Part shown: positions 10,693 through 22,082 of the stretch, in pieces
How positions within the stretch are numbered: the first letter of the stretch is position 1
Layout of the letters: the number at the start of each line of letters is the position of its first letter
Assembly (NCBI GenBank): GCA_958430865.1
Contig: CAUDNR010000447.1
Span: forward strand, 78,748-123,139
Length of the DNA stretch: 44,392 nt
Direction of reading: 5' to 3'
Source of the DNA: Entrophospora sp. SA101
Taxonomy: Eukaryota; Glomeromycota; Glomeromycetes; Entrophosporales; Entrophosporaceae
The notes under the pieces: model-generated
What the model was told of the DNA's origin: nothing
What the model saw: the letters and a program-made list of their open reading frames with translations, nothing else
Database searches by the model: none
Position numbers and translations under genes: made by a program

Positions 10693-12181
10693 ATGAATTC
10701 ATTACTTGAAAAATATTTTAATGAAAATGAGAGGTTGCTAAATACTGAAAATTTTTATGATGTAAAAATATGTATTGGTGTAGAATCTAACATTAAAGAA
10801 GTTCATGCGCATGCATCTATCATATCAGCTCATTGTCCATTTTTTAACAATGCATTAAGTAATGCAACAAAAGAAAATGGATATTATATTATTAAAAAAG
10901 CTAATATCAATGAAAAAATTTTCAAACCTATTCTCAAGTAAGTTTAAATAAATTTATTATTGTATTAAATTATAATAATAATAACCTGTTTAATAATTTA
11001 TTTATTTTGTAAGATTTTTATATACATGTAAAATAGAATTTGAAAATTATTCTGGTGCTGAAGTATTGGAACTATTAACTGCAGCAGATGAATTTGGTAT
11101 TGAGTTGCTTTACGAATATGCGATGAAATATTTTATTGAAAATTATGACCATTATATAAAAGAAAATCCAGTTAAAATTCTACAATTGATTTATTCTAAT
11201 GAAAGTTTTAATGAATTGAAAAACATCTATTTGGAAAAGTTTTGTGAATACAGTGAAAAATTATTTGAATCAAATGAATTTAAATCATTAGAAAAATCAA
11301 TTCTATTGGAAATTCTTAAGAGAGATGATTTTTCTGTTGATGAGATAGTTATTTGGGAAGGCATTCTTAAATGGGGATTGGCCAAACATCCAAAAATCAT
11401 TAATATCAATGTTGAAGATTGGTCAATACAAAATTTTGTTGATTTAGGCAACACATTAAAAGAATTTTTTCCTCTAATAAGATTTCAGGGTATTTCTAAA
11501 GATAACTTTTTTAATAAAATTGCACCATACGACATACTTTTTCCTAGAACTTTATGGAACAACCTTTTACAATCTTATTTATATCCTGATAGTCAACAAA
11601 ATTTAAATTTATTACCATCAAGGATTTCAAATTTGAAACCAACACTTGAATCATTGACAATTAATCAAAACCTTATTTTGCTTTTTGCAAGTTGGATTGA
11701 TAGAAAAAATCCACCATATACCTCATTCAAGGAAGTCAAATATGAGTTCAAACTTCTGTATCGTAGTAGCAGAGATGGTTTAAGTGCAGCTATATTTCAT
11801 CAAAATTGTGATAATATCAACAAAACTCTTTCAGTTGGCAAAATACAAAATTCAGACCAAATAGTTGGTGGTTATAACCCATGTGATTGGAATGGAACTG
11901 GTGTATATAAAAATACAACTGAAAGTTTTATTTTTAATATTAATAATAGAAATGATATCAATACTGCACAACTTAGTTACGTTATTAAAAATGATTATAA
12001 GTGTGCAATTTGGTGTACTTCTGCCCATTTACCAGTTTTTGGTCGTATTCCTTGTGATTTTTATTTTAATGTAGATGGTAGTATTAAAATTAATAACTTA
12101 CTAACTTATAATAGCATCAATGTGGTAGATGGTAGTAGATTTAATGAATTGGAAGTTTTTCAAATAATTGATAAAAAATAA
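10693..12181 (+). CDS. BTB-BACK-TLDc domain protein
   Basis: Two exons, 10693-10937 and 11014-12181, joined by a gtaagt...ttgtaag intron, give 470 residues. The start is the ATG at 10693; the frame extends a few codons upstream but has no other ATG. The BTB/POZ fold covers about residues 20-115 (NFYDVKICIG, then VHAHASIISAHCPFF, then KPILKFLYT across the intron). BACK follows (FSVDEIVIWEGILKWGL, FFPLIRF), and a C-terminal TLDc domain starts near residue 325 (KLLYRSSRDG, then IVGGYNPCDW and SFIFNI). BTB-BACK proteins commonly link substrates to Cullin-3 ubiquitin ligases; TLDc is tied to oxidative-stress resistance proteins. This combination is strongly expanded in Rhizophagus. Both exons are intact. 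Specific partner and substrate are unknown. Confidence 0.92.
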
Positions 12182-12540
12182 TAATAATACAATGATTTTT
12201 AGATTATTAATTACTTTATTTATAAATCTTTACTGATAATATGCATATAACCAGATTTAATTAATTGAATATGTTTAGCTTAATAAATTATCACTAGTTA
12301 AAATATATAATTTCGGGGTATTATTTAGAGATCCTTTTTTTTATGATTTAATTATAATATGTGATTCGCCATTTTTTTTTTTTAATTCGTGATCCGTGAA
12401 ACAACTGCAATAGTAAATAATATTTAATATGATTTTAGATATTATGATAATATGGAATTGCAGTTATAATTGAAAAATTACATGATTTGTGAGTAAGTCA
12501 TTAAATAATAAATTAATTACTATGCATGCAGTCCAAACTA

Positions 12541-12993
12541 TTATGACTTTTGACGTGCTCCAATGTCGTAATGCCATAAATATATGAATTGTTCTGGTGT
12601 CAGAAATTCTATACATGAAGTAACCCCAAATTTCTTATACCAAAACCCCTCCAACTGTTGTATAAGCATAGTGCTTTGCTAGATAATAGTGAATATCAAC
12701 AATCAATTTTTTACAATGTTAAAGATGCCCTGTGATAAAAACATAAGTTGCTCCTCTTTGAAAGTTAATATTCCTAAATTTGCGAATCTAATTTCTAATT
12801 GACAATAAACTGGTGGAGAAATTGAAAATGATTCATGAAAATGACAAGGCAATTTCATCAAACAAGAGAGAGACTTGGAGATGAACATAATGTTAGATTT
12901 ATCAAAGTAGTAGAAAATGTGTTTGCCACCATAATATCCAACAAAACGATAATTTAGAGAAATGATTAAAAGGTATATATATCTGTAATTCAA
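12541..12993 (-). other. Exon-like minus-strand fragments of an unassigned gene
   Basis: Reading on the minus strand, an open frame from about 12993 to 12703 contains LKMLPCHFHE-like and NLGILTFKEEQLMFLSQG sequence. A second segment, 12678 to 12541, contains IEFLTPEQFIYLWHYDIG and ends in a stop. A GT donor after 12715 and an AG acceptor before 12678 would join them in phase through an intron of only 36 bases, which is short. Both segments look like genuine protein, but I cannot name the family. It may be the 3' end of a gene whose upstream part is lost, or a relic. Confidence 0.3.
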
Positions 12994-13044
12994 GTCATTT
13001 GGTTAAATATGGCATCTAACTAGTTCTATTTCTCTTAATTGTAG

Positions 13045-13275
13045 CAATGACAATATCTCTTTGGTATCAGTATGCATACCAATCTGATGAGAACACCTCG
13101 AAATTGCAATCATTTGCTGTTTTGGTGTATGGTAAGTGTTTATAAATGTCTTTGATCATTTTGAATAGCGTATGAATTTCATTTTTTAAACATGCATTTG
13201 ATTGATAGTATAGCCTCCAAGGTCAGGACTACCAACTGCTTCACTATCCAAACCCAAGCAAAATCAAATGAATAA
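13045..13275 (+). other. Two exon-like plus-strand fragments, unassigned
   Basis: A segment bounded by ttgtag at 13044 and gtaagt at 13132 contains MTISLWYQYAYQSDE. It can be spliced in phase to 13214-13275, which ends QTQAKSNE-stop. The splice signals and reading frame agree, but the product is short and has no recognised family. It may be the 3' end of a decayed gene. Confidence 0.22.
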
Positions 13276-14640
13276 TTTTACGTTGAACAAATTCATAAAA
13301 TCAAAATATATTTTATGTTTCATGAAGTTTGATGTAAATCTAATTTTTATCAATAAAGTGTATCAAAAATAACTACAATCCTTTATAATATATAATATAA
13401 TGATAGCAAACTAGTAAAGGTTATAAAGATTTGTGCATTTTTATTTTTATTTTTTTGTATTACAAAATTGATTTTTGTCTGATATGATGGGTATCAAAAT
13501 ATGCCAACTTGACTAAACCTAATTTTGAAATGATCATGGTTGATTAAAAATTGTAAGCAAATCAATACATTCTGTGGATTTATACTTGTGCGACTTGCAA
13601 TTGGATCAAAATTCAAAATTGCAAGTTAGTAATTTTGAACAAGTCCGTTGCAAGTCATCTTTTCTCTTAGTGAATTTGCAATTCACTTATTTGAAATTCA
13701 AATTAGCTAATCAAAATTTCATATCCAAACATCCACCTCAACATTTTTCACCATTTCCACACATTCTTTTGGATATTTGATAAAATTGATGGTCATAAAT
13801 TTTTACAAGTCTATAATTAAATAATGATCATGTGCTTTGTCACTAAATGATGGACAACCTGAAAATATCTCCCATCTGACTTCTTTTGTATTTTTTACTT
13901 CTTTTTCGAAGAACTTAGGTGCAATATATGATGTGATTCCACATATTTTGTTTGATCAAAATCCCAAATTTGGAATATAACAAGTATTATTTTCCACTAA
14001 CATATTTATCATCTAACGAGTCACATCAAAATTATTTGAATGACTTTTTGCAAATAACCTTTTAAAGTTCTTCTGGAATATAATTTAAACCATTGCATAG
14101 TTATTCTCCGGAAATTTAGTTATGCTATAACATTGATTGATCACTCCCGATTTAATTTTAGAATAATTTAATGCCTGAAGTTGTATAAAAAATCAATTAT
14201 ATAGTATAATGCCCAATATAATTAAAATAATTTATTATTGACCTCATCAAAGATTTTTCTTATCATATTTGAATTTGTTATTTTTTATATTGACTTCAGA
14301 AAAAATGTCCGAGACGCGCTTTTCTTTAAAAGTTCTATTGAAAGGCCCTCCATATGGGCAACTATTCACCGTTAATTAATTCATGATTAATGCGGTTTTT
14401 TTAAGATTGCATTATTTAAATAATATTCTTAGGATTTTTTTTTTTAAAATCAATAAATCTTTTATTTACTTGATGCTTTAATCAATTGGAATAAGAAATG
14501 TAACAATGCCATAAGATAATTTAATCAATGCCTTTACGTTTTTCGATTATTATAAAATTGTCAAGGAGATTAGAAAAAAATAAAATTTCATTCCTCTTAT
14601 AGATAATAAAATAAATAATATTACTCCATTAAAAAAAAAA
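13276..14640. other. Intergenic stretch before the secreted-protein gene
   Basis: No gene is supported. 13566-13800 is rich in short inverted repeats (cttgcaatt/aattgcaag at 13595-13625, agtgaatt/aattcact at 13669-13687) and may be an old foldback element; the 68-codon frame across it is a by-product. A TATA-like tataaaa at about 14551 lies 90 bp upstream of the next start codon, which is preceded by an A run. Confidence 0.4.
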
Positions 14641-15372
14641 ATGGCAAAATTCAATTTATACGTTGTACTTGTTTCTTCGGTTTTAATCCCATTCATTATT
14701 ACAATCAGTAATGCAATTCCAATTCACGACGACGACGCAAAGTCGATTATTAGAGGTGAAAGTGGCAGTCTAATGGATAAACGACACGAATATTTAGTAA
14801 CAAAAGCAGTAATTGAAACAACTGAAAAACGCGAACCAGCACTTGACATCTATGCCGATAATAATGGTGATAATAATGACAATAATAAACGCGAGGCAGA
14901 ACCTGATAATTTATCATCATCACCAAACAACGTTATTAACAACACTGAAGCAAATAGACGGTTTGTTGCTGCACCTTTAACAGAAGCCGTTGCAGCACCC
15001 ATTGCAGCAACAACAAAAATAGCACCTCTTGTAGCAACAGCAGCGACAGCTCCAATTATTGCCTCTGCTGCAACTATACCATTAACTGCTGGATTCCAGC
15101 CACTCGGTTTATCATATTTAGGTCATGGTGCCTTTACTCCTCCCTACATCAAGAGAGGTAGTAGTGATAGCATCATCAATTTAAAGAAACGACTCATTGG
15201 CGGTGGTACTCCGATCGGTGGATTGTACGGTGGTGTTTTATATGGTACTTCTGGATCATACGGAAACGGATATGATAGTAAATTTTTTGGAGGTATTCCT
15301 TATGTTGGTAGTCATGATGGTTATAAAGGTTATGGTACATCTACTGGTTACGGTATTGGTGGTTTATATTAA
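14641..15372 (+). CDS. Secreted precursor with Kex2-type KR sites and Gly/Tyr-rich tail
   Basis: A single-exon frame of 243 residues. Residues 1-25 form a clear signal peptide (hydrophobic VVLVSSVLIPFIITI, then ISNA before the likely cut). The rest holds five Lys-Arg pairs (47-48, 63-64, 83-84, 171-172, 183-184) and one Arg-Arg (106-107). Two of them read EKREPALD and NKREAEPDN; the latter resembles the Kex2 plus Ste13 site of yeast pheromone precursors. Residues 108-150 are an Ala/Thr/Pro/Val-rich stretch, and 187-243 are Gly/Tyr-rich with repeated GGLYGG-, GYG-like units. One N-glycosylation sequon is at Asn100. There are no cysteines. It is plausibly a precursor cut in the Golgi into several peptides plus a Gly/Tyr-rich domain that could associate with the cell wall. 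No known family is recognised; function is inference. Confidence 0.85.
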   Translation: MAKFNLYVVLVSSVLIPFIITISNAIPIHDDDAKSIIRGESGSLMDKRHEYLVTKAVIETTEKREPALDIYADNNGDNNDNNKREAEPDNLSSSPNNVINNTEANRRFVAAPLTEAVAAPIAATTKIAPLVATAATAPIIASAATIPLTAGFQPLGLSYLGHGAFTPPYIKRGSSDSIINLKKRLIGGGTPIGGLYGGVLYGTSGSYGNGYDSKFFGGIPYVGSHDGYKGYGTSTGYGIGGLY

Positions 15373-15529
15373 AGAAAAAGTGGTAATTAAAAATCTAAAA
15401 AAATTATTTAATTAGGTTTATTTAAATCTTTGGTATTAAAAATTTTAATTCAAAAAAATAAAAAACTTTATTTATATATATATTTAAAATAAATAAAATT
15501 TTATTGGATTAACTCCATAGTTGTTGCAA

Positions 15530-18500
15530 TTATTTTTTTGATTTTGATGTTGACTTTTGACCTTTAGATAAAAAATCATAAAATGCACTTTGAGGTAACT
15601 CAATATTCCCTAAATAATAATAATGAATGTCGTTACTAATAATAATAATAATGATCGTAGTAGTTAGTTAAAATAAAAATTTACTCACCAACCATTTTCA
15701 TCCTCTTTTTGCCTTCTTTTTGCTTTTCAATTAATTTCATTTTCCTTGTAACATCTCCACCATACTTGAAAAAAGAAAATAATATTGATTTAATAATATT
15801 AATGATATTGGTTTTAGCGACAAAAATAAATTATCAGCTTACGCATTTAGCAGTAACGTTCTTTCTTAATGCAGAAATTCTAAATATAAATACATAAAAA
15901 AAATATAAATATGTATTATAGATTGCTATTAACAAAAAAAAATTTTAATAATTTACGTTTCTCTTGAAATAACTTTCCCTCCAATGGCCGTCTGTATAAT
16001 CACTTCATACAATTGCCTAAATTTATCCAGAAAAATATAACAATAAATATATAATAATAGCAAATAAATAATAATAGTAGTATTAATACTTTGGTATAAC
16101 ATCGGCCAATTTTTTTGTCCATTCTTTACCAACACGATTAACTTGCGATCTATGCATAATTGCTGCTAATGCATCCACCGGTTTTTTATTAAGCAAGACA
16201 TCCATCTTTAATAATTTTGATAATTTTAATAACTTGATAATTTAACAAATAAATTATTTATTTAAAAAATCATTATAACCTTAACAATATCGGATTTCTG
16301 ATATCCCATATCTTCATAATCAAAACTATAGAAATAGAAATATTCTAAATAAATAATCAGATTCAATAGATAAGACTGTTTTTGTTTTCAAGCTTTATTT
16401 ATTACCTTGCATAACCACTTGATCTTGATTTCAATTCATCATGAAAATCTATTACAATTTCTGCAAGTGGAATTTCATATTTCATCATCACACGGGACTC
16501 ATCAAGATAATTATATTCTTGTTGTTCACCTCTTTTTGTCTAAACACAAAAATATAAAAGTGTTATTATCATGTATTTTTTTAAATTAAAATAAAAAATT
16601 ATTATTATAATTTATACAAACACCGCAAAGATCCATCACAGAACCCATATATTCCTTTTTTTTTTAAGTAGATTGATAAATAGATAAATTAATAAAATAA
16701 AATAATAATATGGATTAGAAATACTTCAAAGGTAAAGAAGATAAATTAGAAATTTGTATTAAATAAACCAGAAAATAATAAATACTTCTGGTAATATAAT
16801 TGTTGCTAAAACCATTGGCTCTTGAAATTCTAAAATCTTATATTGTAAATCTACAGAATCAGGAAATTCCGTTGGATTCTGAACAAAACTCTCTTTCCCA
16901 TCTTTATAAACAACTATTTTACAATAATAATTTTAGAAAAGAAATTTTTTTAACGGTTGATTAAAAAATTAAACAAAAATTTACCTTTATAAGGTACAGT
17001 TGGTTGGGTTATTATTATATTTGCACCATATTCCTATGAATAGAATTTCTTTTTCCAATAAACATAAAAATAAAAGTCATTGAATCATTATTATTCAACG
17101 TTGCCGTTGTGCTTTCCTTACTTCTTCTAGTCTTTGTCTAAATACATCCATGTGTAATGTACCCAAAAATCCTATTCTCCAACCTTGTCCTAAAGCCATA
17201 CTACAAGTTTGCAAACGAATAAATAAACGAATAGTCTTTAAATTAAAAAAATATAAATGAATTTAACAATTATGACACTTTGGATTTTTCTTTTCTGGTT
17301 GCTTTGTTTACCTTGTTTCTTTTTGAATAGAAACGCTCGCATCATTAATAGTCAATTTTGTTATAGACTCATCTAATTTATTGAATTCATTAGTATCTAC
17401 AGGAAATATACCTGCAAAAACCTTTTAAAAATAACATGAATACATTTATTTATATATAATACAATATTAATGAGCATAAATTTCTTTACCATTGGTTTTG
17501 CAGGTTCAAATCCAGGCAATGGATCTACAGGAATTTTGTCATGATAAAATGTATCACCAATATGAGCTTCACTAGCAGCCTTCATACCACATATAACATA
17601 TCCAACCTGTCCAGAATGCCTTTATATAAATGAATTTTTAAGTTATATTCTAATTATTAATATTATAATATAATAATATTGTTATTAAACATACAAATAA
17701 TCAGTGGAAACTTGTTCAGGATACATGATTCCAATATCCAAAACTTCATATTTATTATTTGAATAAGCTGATACTATTCTATCACCTATTGAAAAAAAAA
17801 ATCAATATTTTAAAAATATTTTATCAAATCAACTTTTTCTTTAAAATGATTTTTTGAAAATAAAATAAAAACCTTTTTGTAACCTTCCATCAACAATTGA
17901 CATGAGAGAAATAACTCCAACATAAGTATCATACCATGAATCAAATAAAAATGCTTTCAATGGCTTGTTTATATCACCACTTGGTCTAAGATATTCATTT
18001 ATTCAAAAATAAAGATATTGATTTATTATTAATAAGAAACATTGCAATTACTTTTTCTCATTTTTGCTATTACTACTATTATTATTATTATGTTATTGTT
18101 ATTATTATTATAAATCATACTGTGGTACTTGTTCAATTACTTTTGGCAATAGTTTATCAACATTTAATCCCGATTTTGCAGAAGTCTAGAAATTAATCAT
18201 AAATATAAATGTAAATATAAATATAAATATAAATATAAATATAAATATAAATATAAATAAAAAATCCAATCTAATCTAAAATCTAATAATGAATATTTAT
18301 TACCAATAAAATCTCTGAAGTGTCTAGTTTGAATGTGCTATTAATTTGTTTGATAACTCTATCAACATTTGCTGCTTGAAGATCAATCTTTAAAAATATA
18401 TATTTAAAATTGATGATAGCAACAAAAATATTATTAATAATATTTTAAAAGTAACAATATATTAGATAAATGAAATTATTATTATTATTATTACTTTATT

Positions 18501-18656
18501 AATAACAGGTATTATTGTCAATCCTTGATCAAAAGCCAAGTAAAAATTTGCAACAGTTTGAGCTTGTATTCCTTGTGTGGCATCAATTAAAAGTATGGTT
18601 CCTTGGCATGCTGCAAGAGGCATTAAGTAAAAGAGAAGGTAATGAACAAATTGCAC
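15530..18656 (-). CDS. GUF1: GUF1/EF-4 (LepA) translation factor, missing its 5' end
   Basis: Eighteen minus-strand exons with consistent GT-AG borders and phase: 18616-18495, 18387-18304, 18185-18121, 17985-17873, 17785-17695, 17619-17490, 17421-17312, 17200-17122, 17033-16985, 16913-16786, 16654-16622, 16539-16406, 16325-16280, 16205-16090, 16016-15957, 15879-15843, 15764-15689 and 15609-15530. They encode about 515 residues. Visible: [16 protein letters not shown]4 NKID (split by an intron), G5 [31 protein letters not shown]...[24 protein letters not shown] and YGGDVTRK, ending [15 protein letters not shown]1 is a mitochondrial ribosome-binding GTPase. The frame stops matching at LAACQG, so the targeting peptide, P-loop, switch regions and DTPGH (about 130-150 residues) are absent. 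The frame runs on into the repeat to an ATG at 18656, which would give an unrelated dozen residues. No internal stops are seen, so the break is recent, or an assembly join. Confidence 0.9.
18199..18259 (+). repeat. ATAAAT hexanucleotide microsatellite in a GUF1 intron
   Basis: About nine near-perfect AAATAT/ATAAAT units lie inside the intron between GUF1 exons 18304-18387 and 18121-18185. It does not touch either splice site. Confidence 0.85.
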
Positions 18657-19447
18657 AAAAAAATATACAAATTATTTTCCATTCACTCATTTCGTTTATT
18701 TATTTATTTGGCATACTGTTTACAACTTTAACTTTATGTTTTTTTCAATAATTTAAATTACAACTCTTTCTATCTATCAATTTTCAAAATTATTCTTTCA
18801 TTTTTCTCATCATCTAGTTAATGAGGATAGACATTTTATGTTTTTTGTATATTCTTTTATATTGTTAATTGACTTATTAATTAATTTATAATTTTAGATT
18901 CTTTTGAAATAAAAGCTGATGAAAACATCCAACTTTTTCGGAAACATTACTTGACTCAGACAGCTTGGTGCAAAATAACATTTTTTCACTTCTAAATGGC
19001 ATTTCCTTCTTTGGGAACAACAATCCTACCTTATTAGAAAGAGTTACAATAAAATTTATGAAAGAAATTCAAAGCGAAATTCAAATGAAAATAAAAATGA
19101 AAATGCTTAATTATTTCTTATAACTGGTAATCCAGGCATAGGAAAGTCATATTTTGGTTTTTACTTGTTGTATTCTTTTGCAAAATTAAAAAAGGAAATA
19201 AATTTATCAACACATCAACTTTCAAGGAATTGTTTTTCATTTTTCATCAAATGAATGTAAAGTTTTTAAAGGGAAAACTTTGGATGAATTTTCCATGGTG
19301 TTAAATTAAAATCAACAATATAAATAGTTGTTGGTTTGGTACCTTCAAATTATTCTGCAACAATGATAGTTCTTACTTCATCTAAAAGAGAGATAGCAAA
19401 GTCTGTAAAAAAACTGCAGAAGTGGCAACCCTATTATATGTCAACAT
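18614..19447 (+). repeat. 834-bp direct repeat, copy 2
   Basis: Identical to 287-1120 by inspection. Its right edge lies inside a Crinkler/RHS-like frame that goes on beyond 19447; its left edge is the point where GUF1 is cut. The first 14 bases, caagaggcattaag, are shared by both copies, but the sequences to the left differ completely. Confidence 0.9.
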
Positions 19448-20345
19448 GGTCAATAGATGAAATAGAATATGCTTTATTTAATTCATTATATTCTTCTATA
19501 TCCATAGATGATGCAAAGGAATTATTTGAATTATGTGGAGGTATTTCTTATTATATTTTTGAATGGAAAAAGAAAATTACAATTGATAAGATGGAGGATG
19601 CAGTTAGAACCTGTGACCTTAATAAGATAATAAAATTTTATTGGTGATACTGATGCTTTTCATGATACTTCTCACATGATACTACACAGTATAGTAGACT
19701 CAACTTTTCAACAATACAAGGTTCAATTTGCATCATTTATCATCAGAGAAAGAATATATCAAAAATTTTTAAATGAACAAGAGTTTTCATTACATAATTT
19801 TTTAAAAACATATGAAGATGAATCAGTTGCAGGTGGCATTTGTGGTAATCTGTTTGATGAGTTTTCACATAAAATGTTAAAGGGTGATGGAAAATATGAA
19901 ATAAGAGCCAGAAGAAGGAAATCCGCAAAGAAAAAACTTAACTTAGCAGTAGAGCATCTGCTTCTTTAATTAGTGAATTAAATTTGACTGAAAGGAATCT
20001 TTAAGTTTTCAAAGCTTGAACAAATAACAACAGAGCATCAAGATTTTATTGTTATCCATCTATACATTCATTTGAATCAATTGATGCATTAATTCCAGGA
20101 ACTAAATCTTCAAATCACAGACTTTTTCAAATGACAGTTTCAAATTAAACAAAATGTGATTAATAAAGTAATTAAATATCTTAATGAACTTCAGAATGAA
20201 ACAAAAGAGGCAACTATATTTTGCAGTTCCAGATGAAATTTATTTAACATTTAATAAGCAGAAGTTCCAAACAAAACAAGGAAAAGATGCAGAAAGAATA
20301 CCACAAATTATATATACATTCTATCAAATAATATTCTCTTAAAAG
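18880..20345 (+). pseudogene. Crinkler/RHS-like P-loop NTPase relic
   Basis: Fragments in three frames line up in the order of the Crinkler/retrotransposon-hot-spot NTPase family. They are DENIQLFRKHYLTQTA (around 18910-18965), Walker A GNPGIGKS (19126-19149), VKKLQKWQPYYMSTWSIDEI leading to ELCGGISYYIFEW (19336-19645), FIGDTDAFHDTSHMILHSIV after a frame change (near 19635-19690), the block ending KMLKGDGKYEIRAR (to about 19910), then FESIDALIPGT and FAVPDEIYLTFNKQKFQ (to about 20270). Stop codons and at least four frame changes break it, so it is dead. Crinkler-type proteins are effector-like families in oomycetes and are numerous in Rhizophagus, where their role is unclear. The first 570 bp or so lie in the exact repeat. 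Confidence 0.75.
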
Positions 20346-20520
20346 TTCCATTGGATGCAAATATGATGGCTTCTTAAAATTATGAATGCATATTTTATTC
20401 TCTATTTTAATTCTAAATTTCATTTTCTTTTATGTGTACATAAATTTTCATCATATAATTTGTAAGTCTTGTTTTCTTAAATAAAAAATATAAAAAATTT
20501 AATTTGTCATTATTTCACAA

Positions 20521-21658
20521 TACTATGATTTTGACAAATATCAAATTTCTCAAAAAACTATAAAATTTATATATCAGTATACAAAAAGTAATAATAAATA
20601 TAATGGTTCTAATGAATATCAAAAAGCAATTGATTTTTTAGAAAAAAGTTATAAATGTGGTTATTCTTCAAGAGTTTCCAAAGAACAATTTGCAGAAGTA
20701 AGGGAAACCTTCAAGTTCTTTCCAAGACATATTTTTAATGGCTCAACTTAAGTCAATGGATGGTGGATCAATAAGCACTAATAGATACCTTAAAAAGAAA
20801 GCCAGATCCAACAAAAGGACTTTTATCATAATACACTACTTTTCCAAAAACCTATCTCAATATGTAGGACTTATTTGGAAAACATTAGAAATCATCTAAT
20901 AAACAATGGTATTCTGCCAATAATTGATGGTAATATTAAAAGGATGCCTCAATGGAAAACCAAAATGGTGATTGATAAAAATATTGCAGAAGTAGTTGAA
21001 GAAAATTATGCCAAAGTCCATGGATTATCAGGTCCAGGAAGGAGTATCAATTACAATAGAATAACCCAATCAAATGTATTCTTACTGAAATGAGTTATAA
21101 ACCAGTACACAGAGATTTTCTAGCTGGTCTAGAAGAAGATAGCAAATTGAAATCTTTAAAATATGATGTATTCAGAAAACCATGTCATCAATTGACACCA
21201 GAGATTCAAATTATGAGTCCCAGGACTGACTTTTGTGATACTTGTCAACATTTTAGAAATAGTTTACATTATAATGCTCACCAAGAAGGAGAAACTAAAG
21301 AATTACTCAAGAGATTTAAAGAAAATCTGCCCAAGGCCAAATTAGAAAGAAATTATTACAATAAAAACATTAAATTGGCAGAAGAACAAAGAAAATCAAT
21401 TAATTAAAATTATTCAAAGGGTAAAACACCATATTGCAGGATTGATGCTACTGTTCATTATATTTATGATTGAGCCCAAAATGTTCATATACCACATTCA
21501 GATCAACAAGTAAAATTTATTATCCTAGTCTATGTAAAGTTCATTTGTTTGGTATTCAAGATGAAGCATTAAGTGAACAAATTAATTATGTTCTTAATGA
21601 AGATGAAATTATAGGCAAAGGACCTAGTGGCACTCTTAGCATGATTTTTGATGGCTAA
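20521..21658 (+). pseudogene. Transposase-like relic with CxxC and HxxYDxAQ motifs
   Basis: Successive open segments on the plus strand are consistent with one decayed protein. The first (20521-20751, no ATG) contains REQFAEVRETFKFFPRHIFN-like sequence. 20875-21093 contains HLINNGILPIIDG and GLSGPGRSI. 21090-21407 contains YKPVHRDFLAGLEEDSKL and the zinc-binding-like CDTCQHFRN. A segment near 21440-21510 reads ATVHYIYD-stop-AQNVHIPHSDQQ, and 21470-21658 contains KVHLFGIQDEA and ENEIIGKGPSGTLSMI-like sequence. I recognise this as a widespread transposon-borne protein of Rhizophagus and other eukaryotes but cannot assign the superfamily with certainty. The TGA inside the YD(W)AQ motif replaces an expected Trp codon. 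Terminal repeats were not found. Confidence 0.6.
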
Positions 21659-22082
21659 AAACACAAATACGAAAACATAGAATTTGAGGCAGTATGATCA
21701 AAAGTTACATAAATCAAGATTTCATTGGTTAACTTCAGTAGAACCATATTTGGGACGTTCTAACTCCAATTGAAATTTGTTAGAATGTTCTAATGAAAAT
21801 TTATTGGGACCATAAATGACACAACACTGCAATTAAAGAATACTGACCATTTAAATTAAACAACAAATTAAGCTTGTCCTCTGTAATCAAATATCAAATG
21901 TCCAAAACTTTACATATTACATAAAAACTATATATAGTGTTGCAACATAATTGTGATGTAGTTAGATCAATTTTCTATTTATATTGTCTCACTTTTAAAA
22001 ACATTGTTATTATAAAACATTTGATATTTATTAAAATGTAATTATTAGAACAAAACGAACATAAAAAATTTGAATTCGTTAT
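21659..22082. other. AT-rich spacer between two relics
   Basis: No gene or structured repeat seen. The repeated gttctaa pattern near 21755-21800 may be decayed transposon DNA. Confidence 0.3.

Noticed and set aside
13574..13780. 68-codon plus-strand frame
   Set aside because: It lies across several short inverted repeats and has no family signal.
15197..15415. 72-codon plus-strand frame in the secreted-protein gene
   Set aside because: Alternative-frame shadow of the Gly/Tyr-rich tail.
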